Below are positions 34,957-43,204 of a DNA stretch of 64,000 bases, piece after piece (the stretch's first letter is position 1; every line of letters begins with the position of its first letter). The translations under genes were made by a program, and so were the position numbers. Under the pieces are notes generated by a model. The model did no database searches. It saw nothing but the letters and a program-made list of their open reading frames with translations, and was not told the origin of the DNA. Source of the stretch: Lentibacillus populi (GTDB taxonomy: Bacteria; Bacillota; Bacilli; Bacillales; Amphibacillaceae); the NCBI GenBank assembly GCA_014642895.1, contig BMJD01000006.1:9432-73431 (forward strand). The letters are read 5' to 3'.

Positions 34957-35760
34957 ATGGAATTACATGAGGAGATCAGGAAACTTGAAAACGTAAGAAA
35001 AGACAGTACAAATAAAGTGTTTACCATGTACTTGAATACAGATCCATCAGACCCAGAGCAGCAAGGTGGCGAATGGAAAATCCACTTAAAGAACGGGTTG
35101 CGCAATTTCGAACAATATTTGGTTGAAGATGATGATAAGGAAGAACTGAAAAATTTTCAGCTGGTTCAGCAAAAGGTAGAAAAATATGTACGGGTAAATG
35201 AACAAAACTTTCGAAAAGGAATCATTCTATTCGCAACTGCAGATGAAACAGTCTGGTTTGCCATACGTGTCCAGTTGCGGTTGAAAACAGAATTTTTCTG
35301 GGAGAATGCACCGGTAACCGAACAATTCAAGCAATTATATGCGTCATTTCCTAAATCTGGTGTCATTCTTGTACAGCAGGATCAGGTTAAGGTGGTTGAA
35401 GCGGAGATTGGGGATATACTTGATACTGCCTATTATGAACTGGATATTGAAACCGACCATTGGCGGCAATTCACCGGTCCTCATAAAGCAGATGCATCAA
35501 TGGGAAAAGGCGGTAAGAGTTTGAAACAAGATGAGTTTCAGGACCGCTATGAGGCCAATAAACAAAGATGGTATAAAAGCATCGCACCAAAGCTGGACAA
35601 GCGTGCCAAGGACAAAGGGTGGGAAGAAATTTATATTATTGGCGAATCCGATGCCTCTCAAGAAATAAGAGCACAAATGAATAAGCCAGTCGACAAGGTC
35701 ATCCAGAAAAATATGCTTGAGCATGAAGAATCCAAGGTACTGGAGGAAGTGTTTGGATGA
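34957..35760 (+). CDS. VLRF1-family aeRF1-type release factor
   Basis: A 267-residue protein with the opening VFTMYLNTDPSDP, a central GIILFATADETVWFAIRVQL block, and PKSGVILVQQDQVKVVEAEIGDI, followed by KQDEFQDRYEANKQRWYKS. This matches the bacterial Vms1-like (VLRF1) group related to archaeo-eukaryotic release factor 1, proposed to free peptides from stalled ribosomes or tRNA. ATG 34957 follows AGGGGTG; the open frame upstream lacks a site. Activity is inferred from the family. A bidirectional terminator follows. Confidence 0.78.
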   Translation: MELHEEIRKLENVRKDSTNKVFTMYLNTDPSDPEQQGGEWKIHLKNGLRNFEQYLVEDDDKEELKNFQLVQQKVEKYVRVNEQNFRKGIILFATADETVWFAIRVQLRLKTEFFWENAPVTEQFKQLYASFPKSGVILVQQDQVKVVEAEIGDILDTAYYELDIETDHWRQFTGPHKADASMGKGGKSLKQDEFQDRYEANKQRWYKSIAPKLDKRAKDKGWEEIYIIGESDASQEIRAQMNKPVDKVIQKNMLEHEESKVLEEVFG

Positions 35761-35762
35761 AT

Positions 35763-35806
35763 TGAAAAAGGGATTTAAAAGTCAATTTGGCTTTTAAATC
35801 CCTTTT
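35763..35806. terminator. Bidirectional terminator between VLRF1 and fluC genes
   Basis: AAAAGGGATTTAAAAG / CTTTTAAATCCCTTTT perfect arms with T-rich and A-rich flanks on both sides. Confidence 0.92.
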
Positions 35807-35833
35807 GCTCAGTAGTTTATAAAAAGTTTTGGT

Positions 35834-36172
35834 TTAAATTAAAACCAAATAAACAGCTAACAATGATACTGCCAGCGAACCAGCAATATACCCTGCTGCC
35901 GTCCAATATTTTTTATCAAAAATCAGCTGCAATGTTTCGTTGCCAAATGTTGAAAAGGTTGTATAGGCTCCGCAAAACCCGACACCAAAAAGTGCCCACA
36001 TCCATTCTGTAAGTAATCCATCTTGCTGATAATAGACTGCGATAGCCAAGAGAATCGATCCGGTAATATTGGCGATCCACGTACCAATTAAATGTTTATT
36101 CGCCTTTACTGAAATATAAAAACGGAGGATACTGCCGAAAAAACCGCCTATTGCTACGGAAAGAAAACTCAT
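35834..36172 (-). CDS. fluC: Fluoride channel FluC (CrcB), second copy
   Basis: A 112-residue four-helix membrane protein with the CrcB/Fluc signatures GGFFGSILRFYIS near the start and GVGFCGAYTTFSTFGNE in helix 3 (the fluoride and Na+ region). Fluc channels are dual-topology dimers that release F- from the cytoplasm. It overlaps the preceding fluC by four bases, so the two likely form a heterodimer. No fluoride riboswitch is seen; transcription appears to come from the zinc operon upstream. Confidence 0.94.
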   Translation of the reverse strand: MSFLSVAIGGFFGSILRFYISVKANKHLIGTWIANITGSILLAIAVYYQQDGLLTEWMWALFGVGFCGAYTTFSTFGNETLQLIFDKKYWTAAGYIAGSLAVSLLAVYLVLI

Positions 36173-36570
36173 GACTGAACCTCTCTTTCCCTAGCGGACA
36201 TAAAACCTAGATAGCAGTACCCTAATCCGCCAAAAATACTAACCAGCAGATAAACAAAAGCCAAAAAGATGTCTGTCTCCCACAATTCAATCGTTTCCAC
36301 TGCAAAAGTCGAGAACGTGGTGAATGCCCCAATCATCCCGGTACCAAGTGCGGCAAATAATTCAGGAGACAGTTTTTTCTTTATGGCCTGCTTATTCAGT
36401 AAAAAGCTTAACAAATAACATCCGACCAAATTCGCGATCAATGTTGCATATGGAAAAATCCCGTTGGAAGCAAACAGGAGTGAGATACCGTAACGCGCCA
36501 TAGCGCCGAACATACCACCGATACCAACAGCAAGATAAAGTTTGAAGGAATTTTGATTACTTACTTTCAT
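36169..36570 (-). CDS. fluC: Fluoride channel FluC (CrcB), first copy
   Basis: A 133-residue Fluc subunit: GGMFGAMARYGIS, NLVGCYLLSFLL and GTGMIGAFTTFSTFAVE are the family blocks. The start is placed at ATG 36570, which overlaps the zur stop codon (ATGA); the longer frame would read back into zur. The unusual join to a zinc-uptake operon is described under findings. Confidence 0.92.
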   Translation of the reverse strand: MKVSNQNSFKLYLAVGIGGMFGAMARYGISLLFASNGIFPYATLIANLVGCYLLSFLLNKQAIKKKLSPELFAALGTGMIGAFTTFSTFAVETIELWETDIFLAFVYLLVSIFGGLGYCYLGFMSAREREVQS

Positions 36571-36980
36571 GCTGTTTGGCATGCCGGACATATACCGTAA
36601 ATTTCAAATTTATGACCCTCAATACTATAGTTTGTCAGCTCGTTCACTGCCTCTTCCATTGGGCAAACAGCAATTTCCTTCGTTCTGCCGCAATCCTTGC
36701 AAATAAAATGGTGATGATGGTGACTCGTACAGCTAATGCGGAAAAGTTTTTCCCCATTAAGTTCAGTCGTTTCCAGGATGCCAACCTCGTTAAATAGATG
36801 CAGGTTACGATAAACCGTATCAAAACTAATTCCTGGATAAGTTGGTTCCATAAATTGAATTAAATCCTTTGCCGTACGATAGCCGTCCGCCTTTGCAAAG
36901 AAAGTTATGATATCCTTTCTTTTTTTCGTCGTTTTATAGCCTTTTTCTTTTAAATTCTGAATCGCTTCTTGAAGTTTCAT
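36567..36980 (-). CDS. zur: Zinc uptake regulator Zur (Fur family)
   Basis: A 137-residue Fur-family repressor. N-terminal winged helix with YKTTKKRKDIITFF and ISFDTVYRNLHLF; metal sites in the HHHHHFICKDCGRTKE segment and the final CPACQ. It represses zinc-import genes when zinc is bound. It follows znuB, whose end it overlaps in another frame, so it is in the operon it should control (two Zur boxes upstream of znuA). Confidence 0.93.
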   Translation of the reverse strand: MKLQEAIQNLKEKGYKTTKKRKDIITFFAKADGYRTAKDLIQFMEPTYPGISFDTVYRNLHLFNEVGILETTELNGEKLFRISCTSHHHHHFICKDCGRTKEIAVCPMEEAVNELTNYSIEGHKFEIYGICPACQTA

Positions 36981-37830
36981 TTGAAATCCCTCTTCCTTTA
37001 AAAGTGAAATTAAACCGCTTCATCCCGATCGAGGCAAGTAAGATAATAATCGAAATCAGAACAATCGTACCTCCAGGTGGGATGCTGAAATAATAACCGG
37101 ATATTAATCCAAGAATAACAGCTAGTTCGCCAAAGACAATCGATAGGATCATTGTTTGTTTAAAACCCCTGGCCAGTCGCATGCTGGCCGCCACCGGAAG
37201 TGTCATTAACGCGGATACGAGCAGTACACCGACAATTCGAATCGACGCTGCGATGACGAGTGCCGTTAAAACGATAAAAAGCAAATGAATGCGTTTGGCA
37301 TGAATTCCTGCAACGGATGCATGTTCTTCATCAAACGATAAAGCAAATAATTCTTTATAAAATAAAAAGATTATCAGCACGACAAAAATGGATATTCCTA
37401 AAATTGTAAACAAGTCCTTCTGGCTGACCGCCGATACAGAACCAAATAAATAATTAAAAAGCTCGGTATTAAACCCGTTTGCTAAGGAAATAAAAATAAC
37501 ACTCAGTCCAACGCCACCAGATAAAATAATCGGGATAGCAATCTCCTGGTATGCTTTATAAACGCCACGTAGTTTCTCAATAAAAATGGAGCCGAGCACG
37601 GAAAATGCCATTCCCCCATATAAGGGGGTAATAATCGTTGTGGCAAGCTTCTTTTCCAGTAATAAACCAAATGCTATCCCGGCCAGCGTGACATGGGAAA
37701 GGGCATCGGCAATTAACGACAGGCGTCTGACAACAATAAATGTCCCGAGTAACGGAGCAATGATACCGATAAGTAAACCGGTTAAAAAAGTGTTTCGTAA
37801 AAAATCGTATTGCAAAATATCTGAAAGCAT
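36934..37830 (-). CDS. znuB: Zinc ABC transporter permease
   Basis: A 298-residue ABC-3 permease with about eight membrane helices and the family segment RLSLIADALSHVTLAGIAFG. It partners the ATPase and ZnuA encoded directly upstream. AGAGGTGAC lies before ATG 37830. The C-terminal 47 bases overlap zur. Zinc specificity comes from the operon and its Zur boxes. Confidence 0.93.
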   Translation of the reverse strand: MLSDILQYDFLRNTFLTGLLIGIIAPLLGTFIVVRRLSLIADALSHVTLAGIAFGLLLEKKLATTIITPLYGGMAFSVLGSIFIEKLRGVYKAYQEIAIPIILSGGVGLSVIFISLANGFNTELFNYLFGSVSAVSQKDLFTILGISIFVVLIIFLFYKELFALSFDEEHASVAGIHAKRIHLLFIVLTALVIAASIRIVGVLLVSALMTLPVAASMRLARGFKQTMILSIVFGELAVILGLISGYYFSIPPGGTIVLISIIILLASIGMKRFNFTFKGRGISNETSRSDSEFKRKRL

Positions 37831-37843
37831 TGTGTCACCTCTA

Positions 37844-38602
37844 TTATATATGATTGTGGGTAACAATGTTAACCGGATGCCCGTAAAACTGCGAAAAATC
37901 TTGTTCCGTTAATGACGCATATTTAGCAGGACTTCCGTGGAAATGCATTGTTTTATTCAGACACACGATATCGGTTGCATATTCGGTCATGATCCCGGTG
38001 TCATGCGTTACAAGCAGCAAGGTTATCCCCTTGTCCCGGTTTAATTGATAGAGTATCTCATAGAAACGTTTGACATTTTCCGCATCGACCCCAACGGTAG
38101 GCTCATCCAGGATAAGCAATTCAGGCTCGTTTACAAGAGCCCGGGCAATGAAAACGCGCTGTTGCTGTCCGCCTGATAGATTTCCTACATTTTGATGGGT
38201 GTAATCGGTCATGCCAACTTGATCAATTGCCTGCAGGATCTTTTCTTTATGATGCTTTTTGAAAAACTTTAAATAGCCAATTTTAGCGGTAAGCCCCATC
38301 GATACAACTTCATAAACAGTAGCTGGAAATCCTTTATTAAAGGCATTGGCTTTTTGAGAAACGAAACCGATTCGCTCCCAGTCATGAAATTTTTCGGTTG
38401 GCTGGTCAAAAAGCTCGATAGTACCCGAATCCGGTTTTAGTATTCCAAGAATTAATTTGATGAAGGTCGTTTTTCCGCCGCCGTTTGGACCGACCAGCCC
38501 CATAAACGCACCTGGTAGTAATGTGAAATTAATATGATCCAGTACCTCTTTTTTATCATATCTGTAGTGGATATTTTTCATGGTTATCACTGACTCGTTC
38601 AT
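37844..38602 (-). CDS. znuC: Zinc ABC transporter ATP-binding protein
   Basis: A 252-residue ABC ATPase: Walker A GPNGGGKTT, signature LSGGQQQRVFIARAL, Walker B LLILDEPTVGVD, switch histidine in LVTHDTG. It energises zinc import. AAGGTG lies nine bases before ATG 38602; a GTG 12 bases upstream overlaps the site. It is packed between znuA and znuB with 13 bases to the latter. Confidence 0.93.
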   Translation of the reverse strand: MNESVITMKNIHYRYDKKEVLDHINFTLLPGAFMGLVGPNGGGKTTFIKLILGILKPDSGTIELFDQPTEKFHDWERIGFVSQKANAFNKGFPATVYEVVSMGLTAKIGYLKFFKKHHKEKILQAIDQVGMTDYTHQNVGNLSGGQQQRVFIARALVNEPELLILDEPTVGVDAENVKRFYEILYQLNRDKGITLLLVTHDTGIMTEYATDIVCLNKTMHFHGSPAKYASLTEQDFSQFYGHPVNIVTHNHI

Positions 38603-38610
38603 GGTTGTTT

Positions 38611-39555
38611 TCACCTTCCCTCGTCTATTGCCTTATCCAGCACTTCCAGGTTGTGCTTCATTAAGGATAAATAATCTTCTTCATTTTTTATGTCATCCTC
38701 AGTAAGGACGGATAAATTATGAATACGTAAAACCTTTGCACCTAGCTGATCTTGCATAATTGTTGATACACGATCGGAACTGTTTTGTTCAAAAAGAATA
38801 TAGTGCAGTTTATATTCTTTCGCCTGATCAATAATGGAAGTTAACTCTTTTTGGGACGGCTCATCACTCGATGACAGCCCTTTGATCGCCACTTGTTCAA
38901 TTCCATATCGTTCTTCCCAATATCCGTATGCGGCGTGCGTCACCAGTATTTTTTTATTTGCTTTCGCCTTAAGTGTTTCTTGATAGCTATTATCCAGATT
39001 AAGCAAATCTTCTTTTAGTGCATTGAAATTGTCTGTATAAAGTGTTTTTTTATCCGGATTTAACTCGATTAATTCTTGCTTGATTAAATCAGCCATATCG
39101 ATCATTCGTAATGGATCAAGCCAAATATGTGGGTTATGGTCACCATGGTGATGTCCGTCATCAGCATGATCCGCATCCTCATGGTGTTCTGCATCTGTAT
39201 GAAAGAGCTCCTCATGTTTTCCCAGCTCGACTAACTGGACACCCTCTGATTGCAGTGCGTCTGCTGCGCTTTCCGCAAAGCCTTCCATGCCAGCACCCAA
39301 ATAAATAAATGCATCACCGGACGCGATCGATGTCATTGTTTTAGTTGTCGGTTCATAGGTGTGTGCATCAACACCAGGTGGGTAGACAGACTTGGCATCA
39401 ACCGTGTCACCACCAATCCGCTCCACAGCATATTGAATCGGATAAATCGATGTATAAATGGTTAGTCCTTCTTTGTCACTATCCTTTGCCGCATTACACC
39501 CAGCAACGGTTAGTGCTAATAGTATAAATGTAATGATTATAACATTTCGCTTCAA
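38611..39555 (-). CDS. znuA: Zinc-binding lipoprotein ZnuA/AdcA
   Basis: A 314-residue cluster A-I binding protein. The lipobox is VAGC near residue 20. Ligands are His in GVDAHTYEP, His in DHNPHIWLDP and His in VTHAAYGYW, plus an acidic C-terminal ligand. A His/Asp-rich loop (EHHEDADHADDGHHHGDH) near residue 125 is the zinc-loading loop typical of zinc rather than manganese proteins. TTG 39555 is the start, behind AAGGAGG. Confidence 0.94.
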   Translation of the reverse strand: MKRNVIIITFILLALTVAGCNAAKDSDKEGLTIYTSIYPIQYAVERIGGDTVDAKSVYPPGVDAHTYEPTTKTMTSIASGDAFIYLGAGMEGFAESAADALQSEGVQLVELGKHEELFHTDAEHHEDADHADDGHHHGDHNPHIWLDPLRMIDMADLIKQELIELNPDKKTLYTDNFNALKEDLLNLDNSYQETLKAKANKKILVTHAAYGYWEERYGIEQVAIKGLSSSDEPSQKELTSIIDQAKEYKLHYILFEQNSSDRVSTIMQDQLGAKVLRIHNLSVLTEDDIKNEEDYLSLMKHNLEVLDKAIDEGR

Positions 39556-39590
39556 TCATATTCCTCCTTGTTATTTCCTAAATCATCATA

Positions 39591-39631
39591 CAGTAATGAT
39601 TACGATTTGTAAACTGTAATGATTACGTTTT
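39591..39631 (-). promoter_or_regulatory. Two tandem Zur boxes
   Basis: AGTAATGATTACGA-type sequences at 39591-39608 and 39614-39631 match the 7-1-7 Bacillus Zur box (TCGTAATNATTACGA). They lie about 40 bases upstream of the znuA start. The spacing of 23 bp allows two dimers near the same face. A weaker possibility is joint control of the divergent PCYCGC gene. Confidence 0.85.
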
Positions 39632-39729
39632 TTAAAAACGTCGTAAAATGTTCATGATTATGCCACCAATAACTGTTCTGTATTCGATATTATTATCGTA
39701 GAAGAAAAGCGAAAGGGTGGCATTTTACT

Positions 39730-40239
39730 TTGAAAAAGTTTATGTTTCTGTTTTTAGTGTTATTGGTAGCGCTTGTGGCCTGTTCCAATGATAAGGCGAT
39801 TTCGGAGCAGCAGGATCAAACATCCGGGGAATTACATGTTGATCAATCATTGGATGGACTTTCCTACAACATGGAAAAAGAAGCATGGTCCGAGACAATG
39901 GTCCAGTTTTTTGGCGAGGTTGATGATCCCCGTGTAAAAGGTGCGTATGAACTGGCAATCAATCATTCAGATGTACTGGATTATATGCCTTGTTATTGTG
40001 GCTGCTATGACAGCAATGGCCATGAAAGCAATACGGATTGTTTTGTTGATAAGTTTAATGGAAAAATTGCTGAACTTGATAGTATGGGCTTTAGCTGTGG
40101 TATTTGTATTGATATCGCTAAAACTGCTGTTGCGAAATATAAAGACGGTGAATCGCTAAAAGATATTCGAAAACTTATTGACGATACGTTTGGCGGGAAT
40201 GGAATTGGTCCAACACCAACACCAATGCCAGCGGGTTGA
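39730..40239 (+). CDS. PCYCGC-motif lipoprotein
   Basis: A 169-residue lipoprotein: the signal peptide ends in the lipobox LVAC (Cys18). The mature protein carries MPCYCGCYD, then SNTDCF and FSCGICIDIA, the cysteine set of the PCYCGC family. The cysteines probably bind metal or form redox pairs outside the membrane; function unknown. TTG 39730 follows AAAGGGTGG. It is divergent from the zinc operon and shares its 170-base upstream region, which hints at metal-linked control. Confidence 0.85.
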   Translation: MKKFMFLFLVLLVALVACSNDKAISEQQDQTSGELHVDQSLDGLSYNMEKEAWSETMVQFFGEVDDPRVKGAYELAINHSDVLDYMPCYCGCYDSNGHESNTDCFVDKFNGKIAELDSMGFSCGICIDIAKTAVAKYKDGESLKDIRKLIDDTFGGNGIGPTPTPMPAG

Positions 40240-40251
40240 TGATAAATCCTG

Positions 40252-40281
40252 GAGCTGACACTTTTTAACACGTGTCAGCTA
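40252..40281 (+). terminator. Hairpin after the PCYCGC gene
   Basis: AGCTGACAC / GTGTCAGCT perfect arms with a T-rich loop; no T run follows, so termination is possible but not certain. Confidence 0.5.
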
Positions 40282-40359
40282 TCGTCCATCCGGGTGGTTT
40301 GATGGAGGAGTCGATCTTAAGGACATTGGCAGGGATAATCAGTCTATCTGCAGTGTATA

Positions 40360-40573
40360 ACATCAACAGGAAACAGTGGAACATCGGCAGTGAATTGTAT
40401 AACATCACCAGGAAACAGCGGAACATCGGCAGTGAATTGTATAACATCAACAGGAAACAGCGGAACATCGGCAGTGAATTGTATAACATCACCAGGAAAC
40501 AGCGGAACATCGACAGTGAATTGCATAACATCACCAGGAAACAGTGGAACATCGGCAGTGAAAGCGAAACATC
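40360..40573. repeat. 21-bp / 42-bp repeat array (acatc type)
   Basis: The word ACATC starts at 40360, 40381, 40402, 40423, 40444, 40465, 40486, 40507, 40528 and 40549, every 21 bp without exception, and again at 40569. Two alternating 21-bp half-units (one with ACAGGAAACAG, one with GGCAGTGAATTG) make a 42-bp higher-order repeat with few mismatches. It lies between the PCYCGC gene and the fadN promoter. Confidence 0.95.
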
Positions 40574-40669
40574 AATAGTAATCTACGCGCAACAACAGCA
40601 TGTTTTCCTAACATATCCACTACCACCCTGCAAATCATAATAAATCCTAAACTTTTTTATTCGTTTCCG

Positions 40670-40698
40670 TTGCGATATTTCTGAATATAATTTATACT
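40670..40698 (+). promoter_or_regulatory. Promoter of fadNA
   Basis: TTGCGA, 17 bases, TATACT; about 87 bases upstream of the fadN start. Confidence 0.65.
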
Positions 40699-40744
40699 GA
40701 TTAATAGATGGATAGGGAACTATCTTTTATTTTTCGCAGTAAAA

Positions 40745-40762
40745 TGAATGAGTGTTCATTCA
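40745..40762 (+). promoter_or_regulatory. FadR operator
   Basis: TGAATGA-gtgt-TCATTCA is a perfect palindrome matching the Bacillus FadR (YsiA) box TGAATGANTANTCATTCA in both arms. It lies between the promoter and the fadN start; long-chain acyl-CoA should relieve repression. Confidence 0.88.
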
Positions 40763-40784
40763 AATAAGGATTGGGGGACAAATC

Positions 40785-43184
40785 ATGACACGAACGATCA
40801 AGCGTGCTGCAGTATTAGGGTCTGGTGTAATGGGATCCGGAATTGCTGCTCACTTGGCTAACGTTGGGATACCGACGCTGATGCTCGATATTGTACCGAG
40901 GGAATTAACGAAGGATGAAGCGAAAAAAGGCTTAACACTGGAAGATCGTGTTGTTCGAAATCGAACGGCAGCCCAAAGCAAAAAGGCCCTATTAAAGCAG
41001 AAACCATCACCGATTACGACAAAGCAGAGCCTTGATTTAATCGAGGTTGGCAATATGGATGATGACATGGAAAAATTAGCTGATGTGGACTGGATTATTG
41101 AAGTTGTCGTAGAAAGATTGGATATTAAGAAACAGATTTTTGCAAATGTCGATAAATATCGTAGACCCGGAACAGTTGTTAGCTCCAATACATCAGGAAT
41201 TTCAGTAGAGGCAATGGCAGAAGATTGTTACGAAGATTTTCGCAAACATTTTCTCGGTACCCACTTTTTCAACCCGCCTCGCTATTTGAAATTACTTGAG
41301 GTTATACCGACGAAGGATACAGATCCGAAAGTACTGGCATTCATGAAAAAATTTGGCGAGAATGTACTTGGTAAGGGTGTAGTAGAAGCAAAGGATACAC
41401 CAAACTTTATTGCCAACCGAATTGGTACATACGGACTTCTCGTCACTGTACAAAAAATGCTGGAGGGCGGATATAGTGTCGGTGAGGTTGATTCTGTTAC
41501 CGGACCAATGATTGGCCGTCCGAAGAGTGCGACTTTCCGTACGCTGGATGTTGTTGGCCTTGATACATTTATTCACGTGGCCAAAAATGTTTATGATCAG
41601 GTTAAAGGTGCGGAAAAAGAAGTATTCGATGTACCGCAGTTTATTTTAAGCATGCAGGAAAAAGGCTGGCTCGGTGCTAAGAGCGGTCAAGGATTTTTCT
41701 GGAAGAAGAAAGACAAAAACGGCAGTACCATCTATGAATTAAATCCGGAAACACTAGAATACGAGGATCGGAAAAAACTAAAAACGGCTGCAACCGAAAT
41801 GGCAAAACAGGAAAAAGGTTCGCATCGCAAATTGAAAGCGCTTGTATCGGCGAAAGGTGACAGAGCGGGTGATTTAGTCTGGTCTGTAATGAAACCGGCA
41901 TTGATTTATTCAGCAGAGCTTACTGGTGAAATTGCCGATGATATTATTTCCATCGATCAGGCTATGAAATGGGGCTTCGGCTGGGAACTTGGACCATTTG
42001 AATCATGGGACGCGATTGGTGTCCGCAAATCAGTCGAGCGGATGCAACAAGAAGGAGAAACGGTTCCTGACTGGGTGCTGAAATTATTAAAAGATGGCAA
42101 TGAATCCTTCTATAAAACAGAGAATGGCAATGTCTATTATTACGATCAAGGTGAATATAAACAGCAGCATTTCAATAAAAAAGAAATTAATTTAAAACGG
42201 GTTAAAGATGTTAATGGGGTCATTAAAAAGAATACGGGCGCTAGTTTAATAGATTTAGGGGACGGTGTAGCAGCTTTAGAATTCCATTCGCAAAGCAATG
42301 CCATTGGACTGGATATTATCCAAATGGTTAACTTTGCACTAGAAGAGGTTGCGAAAAATTATCAAGGACTTGTCATCGGCAACCAAGGCAAAAATTTCTG
42401 TGTGGGGGCAAACCTTGGCATGATGCTGATGGAGGCACAGGACGATAATTTCTTTGAGTTGGATATGGTTGTTCGTCAATTCCAAAACATGGCGCTGAAC
42501 ATTAAGTATTCCGAGAAACCGGTTGTGTCTGCACTATTTAATATGACACTTGGCGGCGGTGCAGAGGTTTCCTTACCGGCGGCTGCAATCCAGGCATCAC
42601 CGGAAACGTACATGGGACTTGTGGAATTTGGCGTTGGTTTAATCCCAGGCGGTGGCGGTACTAAAGAGCTGTATTTAAAAGAGCTGCGCAACCTGCCGAA
42701 GGGTGTTGAGTTTGATCTGACAAAAGTAGCGATTGATGTATTTGAAAAAGTAGCTACCGCAAAAGTTTCCACATCGGCTGCCGAAGCACGGGAGAACGGC
42801 TTTTTAAATAACCAAGACGCCATCAGTGCAAATCCGGATCATCTGCTGCATGATGCAAAAGAAAAAGTACTTGCCTTAGCAAATGCTGGCTATCAGGCGC
42901 CAAAACGGGAAAAGGTACCGGTTGTCGGTGATCCTGGTTATGCGGCAATGCTGCTAGGAGCAAAGTCACTCCAACTAAGTGGTTATGCATCAGATCATGA
43001 TGTAAAAATCGCGGAAAAACTCGCATATGTACTATCAGGTGGACGAATAAAAGAAGGTACATTAATTGACGAACAAGTCATGCTCGATTTAGAACGGGAA
43101 GCATTCCTAAGTTTAATCGGGGAGCCGAAAACCCAACAACGGATGCAGCACATGCTACTAAAAGGGAAGCCTTTACGTAATTAA
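40785..43184 (+). CDS. fadN: 3-hydroxyacyl-CoA dehydrogenase / enoyl-CoA hydratase FadN
   Basis: A 799-residue bifunctional beta-oxidation enzyme. The N-terminal NAD domain begins KRAAVLGSGVMGSGIAAHLA; HFFNPPRYLKLLEVI is the dehydrogenase signature. The C-terminal crotonase part has VIGNQGKNFCVGANLG and FNMTLGGGAEVSLPA. Together they hydrate enoyl-CoA and oxidise the 3-hydroxy product. The start is ATG 40785 behind GGGGGA. fadA follows 20 bases downstream. Confidence 0.95.
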   Translation: MTRTIKRAAVLGSGVMGSGIAAHLANVGIPTLMLDIVPRELTKDEAKKGLTLEDRVVRNRTAAQSKKALLKQKPSPITTKQSLDLIEVGNMDDDMEKLADVDWIIEVVVERLDIKKQIFANVDKYRRPGTVVSSNTSGISVEAMAEDCYEDFRKHFLGTHFFNPPRYLKLLEVIPTKDTDPKVLAFMKKFGENVLGKGVVEAKDTPNFIANRIGTYGLLVTVQKMLEGGYSVGEVDSVTGPMIGRPKSATFRTLDVVGLDTFIHVAKNVYDQVKGAEKEVFDVPQFILSMQEKGWLGAKSGQGFFWKKKDKNGSTIYELNPETLEYEDRKKLKTAATEMAKQEKGSHRKLKALVSAKGDRAGDLVWSVMKPALIYSAELTGEIADDIISIDQAMKWGFGWELGPFESWDAIGVRKSVERMQQEGETVPDWVLKLLKDGNESFYKTENGNVYYYDQGEYKQQHFNKKEINLKRVKDVNGVIKKNTGASLIDLGDGVAALEFHSQSNAIGLDIIQMVNFALEEVAKNYQGLVIGNQGKNFCVGANLGMMLMEAQDDNFFELDMVVRQFQNMALNIKYSEKPVVSALFNMTLGGGAEVSLPAAAIQASPETYMGLVEFGVGLIPGGGGTKELYLKELRNLPKGVEFDLTKVAIDVFEKVATAKVSTSAAEARENGFLNNQDAISANPDHLLHDAKEKVLALANAGYQAPKREKVPVVGDPGYAAMLLGAKSLQLSGYASDHDVKIAEKLAYVLSGGRIKEGTLIDEQVMLDLEREAFLSLIGEPKTQQRMQHMLLKGKPLRN

Positions 43185-43204
43185 AAAGAAGAGGGGGAAG
43201 AAAT

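Noticed and set aside
40272-40640. 122-residue plus-strand frame and 95-residue minus-strand frame through the acatc array
   Set aside because: The repeated 14-residue peptides follow from a 42-bp repeat (a multiple of three), which keeps all frames open. No ribosome site or family was seen, so it is annotated as a repeat only.
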